Shown piece after piece: positions 6,318-6,649 of a stretch of DNA of 6,649 bases. The DNA lies in contig DMMK01000252.1 of the NCBI GenBank assembly GCA_003453085.1, forward strand, positions 1 through 6,649, in the 5' to 3' direction. The position numbers were made by a program, and so were the translations under genes. The first letter of the stretch is position 1. Each line of letters starts with the position of its first letter. The DNA is from Verrucomicrobiales bacterium (lineage in GTDB: Bacteria > Verrucomicrobiota > Verrucomicrobiia > Verrucomicrobiales > Verrucomicrobiaceae). Below the pieces are notes generated by a model. That model had not been told where the DNA came from and searched no databases. It was given only the letters and a program-made list of their open reading frames with translations.

Positions 6318-6649
6318 ATGAAAGTCGGCATTTTGCTGTTCATGGCCTTGTGCCCTCTGCTTTTCGCTGAGGACAAGATGGAGGACGTGTTTATCCGACA
6401 TGTGCAGGCGCACCCGGAGGGGCAAGCTCCTGCCAGCTTCGACGCCTCAGCTTACCAGGGCGATCTCAGCCGACTGCCCATCGGTGTTTTTGATTCCGGC
6501 ATCGGTGGCCTGACGGTACTGGAGGCCCTTTTGACTCTCGATGCTTTTAACAATGAAACGTTGAAACCCGGCCCGGATGGAAAACCTGATTTTGAGAACG
6601 AGCGCTTCATCTATCTGGGAGATCAGGCCAACATGCCCTACGGCAACTA
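6318..6649 (+). CDS. Aspartate/glutamate racemase family protein with signal peptide (5' part only)
   Basis: The first 110 residues are present and the frame runs open off the right edge. Residues 1-17 form a short Sec-like signal peptide (K2, hydrophobic core ILLFMALCPLLF, likely cleavage after LFA). About 35 polar residues follow. PIGVFDSGIGGLTVLEAL (54-71) then matches the first strand of glutamate racemase (MurI), including the conserved Asp-Ser pair D59-S60. FIYLGDQANMPYGN (97-110) matches the next conserved strand and the PYG motif. The stretch between these motifs (72-96) is longer than usual for MurI and contains a Gly/Pro/Asp-rich insert. The two catalytic cysteines would lie beyond the window. 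GAGG at 6311-6314 is only three bases from the ATG, too close for a good ribosome binding site; an in-frame GTG at 6309 is an alternative start. Cytoplasmic MurI makes D-glutamate for peptidoglycan. An exported homologue would do something else, so I give no gene symbol. Confidence 0.8.
   Translation, partial: MKVGILLFMALCPLLFAEDKMEDVFIRHVQAHPEGQAPASFDASAYQGDLSRLPIGVFDSGIGGLTVLEALLTLDAFNNETLKPGPDGKPDFENERFIYLGDQANMPYGN

Overview
The window looks like chromosomal DNA of a Verrucomicrobiota bacterium. Verrucomicrobiaceae/Prosthecobacter-like is my best guess, and Planctomycetota is the main alternative. The grounds are a moderately high G+C content (estimated by eye), dense exported FAD-dependent oxidoreductases of the FAD_oxidored (PF12831-like) type, an Asp-box sialidase-like propeller, a golvesin/xanthan-lyase-type beta-sandwich, an exported PQQ-like beta-propeller, and mostly weak Shine-Dalgarno signals. 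The assignment is made from protein style alone; there is no rRNA or other phylogenetic marker here.

Layout: four genes lie on the minus strand and are read from right to left. They are a secreted eight-bladed PQQ-like propeller protein (6160-4961), a small cysteine-rich zinc-ribbon-like protein (4897-4589), an exported FAD-dependent oxidoreductase (4469-2751), and a very large exported fusion protein that runs off the left edge (2666-1). The fusion joins a sialidase-like propeller, a golvesin-like domain and a second FAD-dependent oxidoreductase. Gaps of 63, 119 and 84 bases separate these genes, so they may be one loose transcription unit or several. One gene reads rightwards and leaves the window at the right edge (6318-6649). 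It encodes the N-terminal part of an aspartate/glutamate racemase-family protein with a signal peptide. It diverges from the propeller gene across a 157-base intergenic region that holds a strong inverted repeat and a plausible promoter.

How the genes may work together: three of the four minus-strand products, and the plus-strand one, carry export signals, so most of the action is expected in the periplasm or outside the cell. The pairing of an Asp-box propeller with two exported flavoenzymes suggests capture and oxidation of carbohydrate or glycan-derived compounds. That is inference; no substrate can be read from the sequence. The most notable items are the three-domain fusion, the exported racemase-like protein with its upstream inverted repeat, and the small protein with two C-V-C-x2-C motifs. 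I found no RNA genes, CRISPR arrays, insertion sequences or clear intrinsic terminators, and no intergenic stretch exceeds 300 bases.
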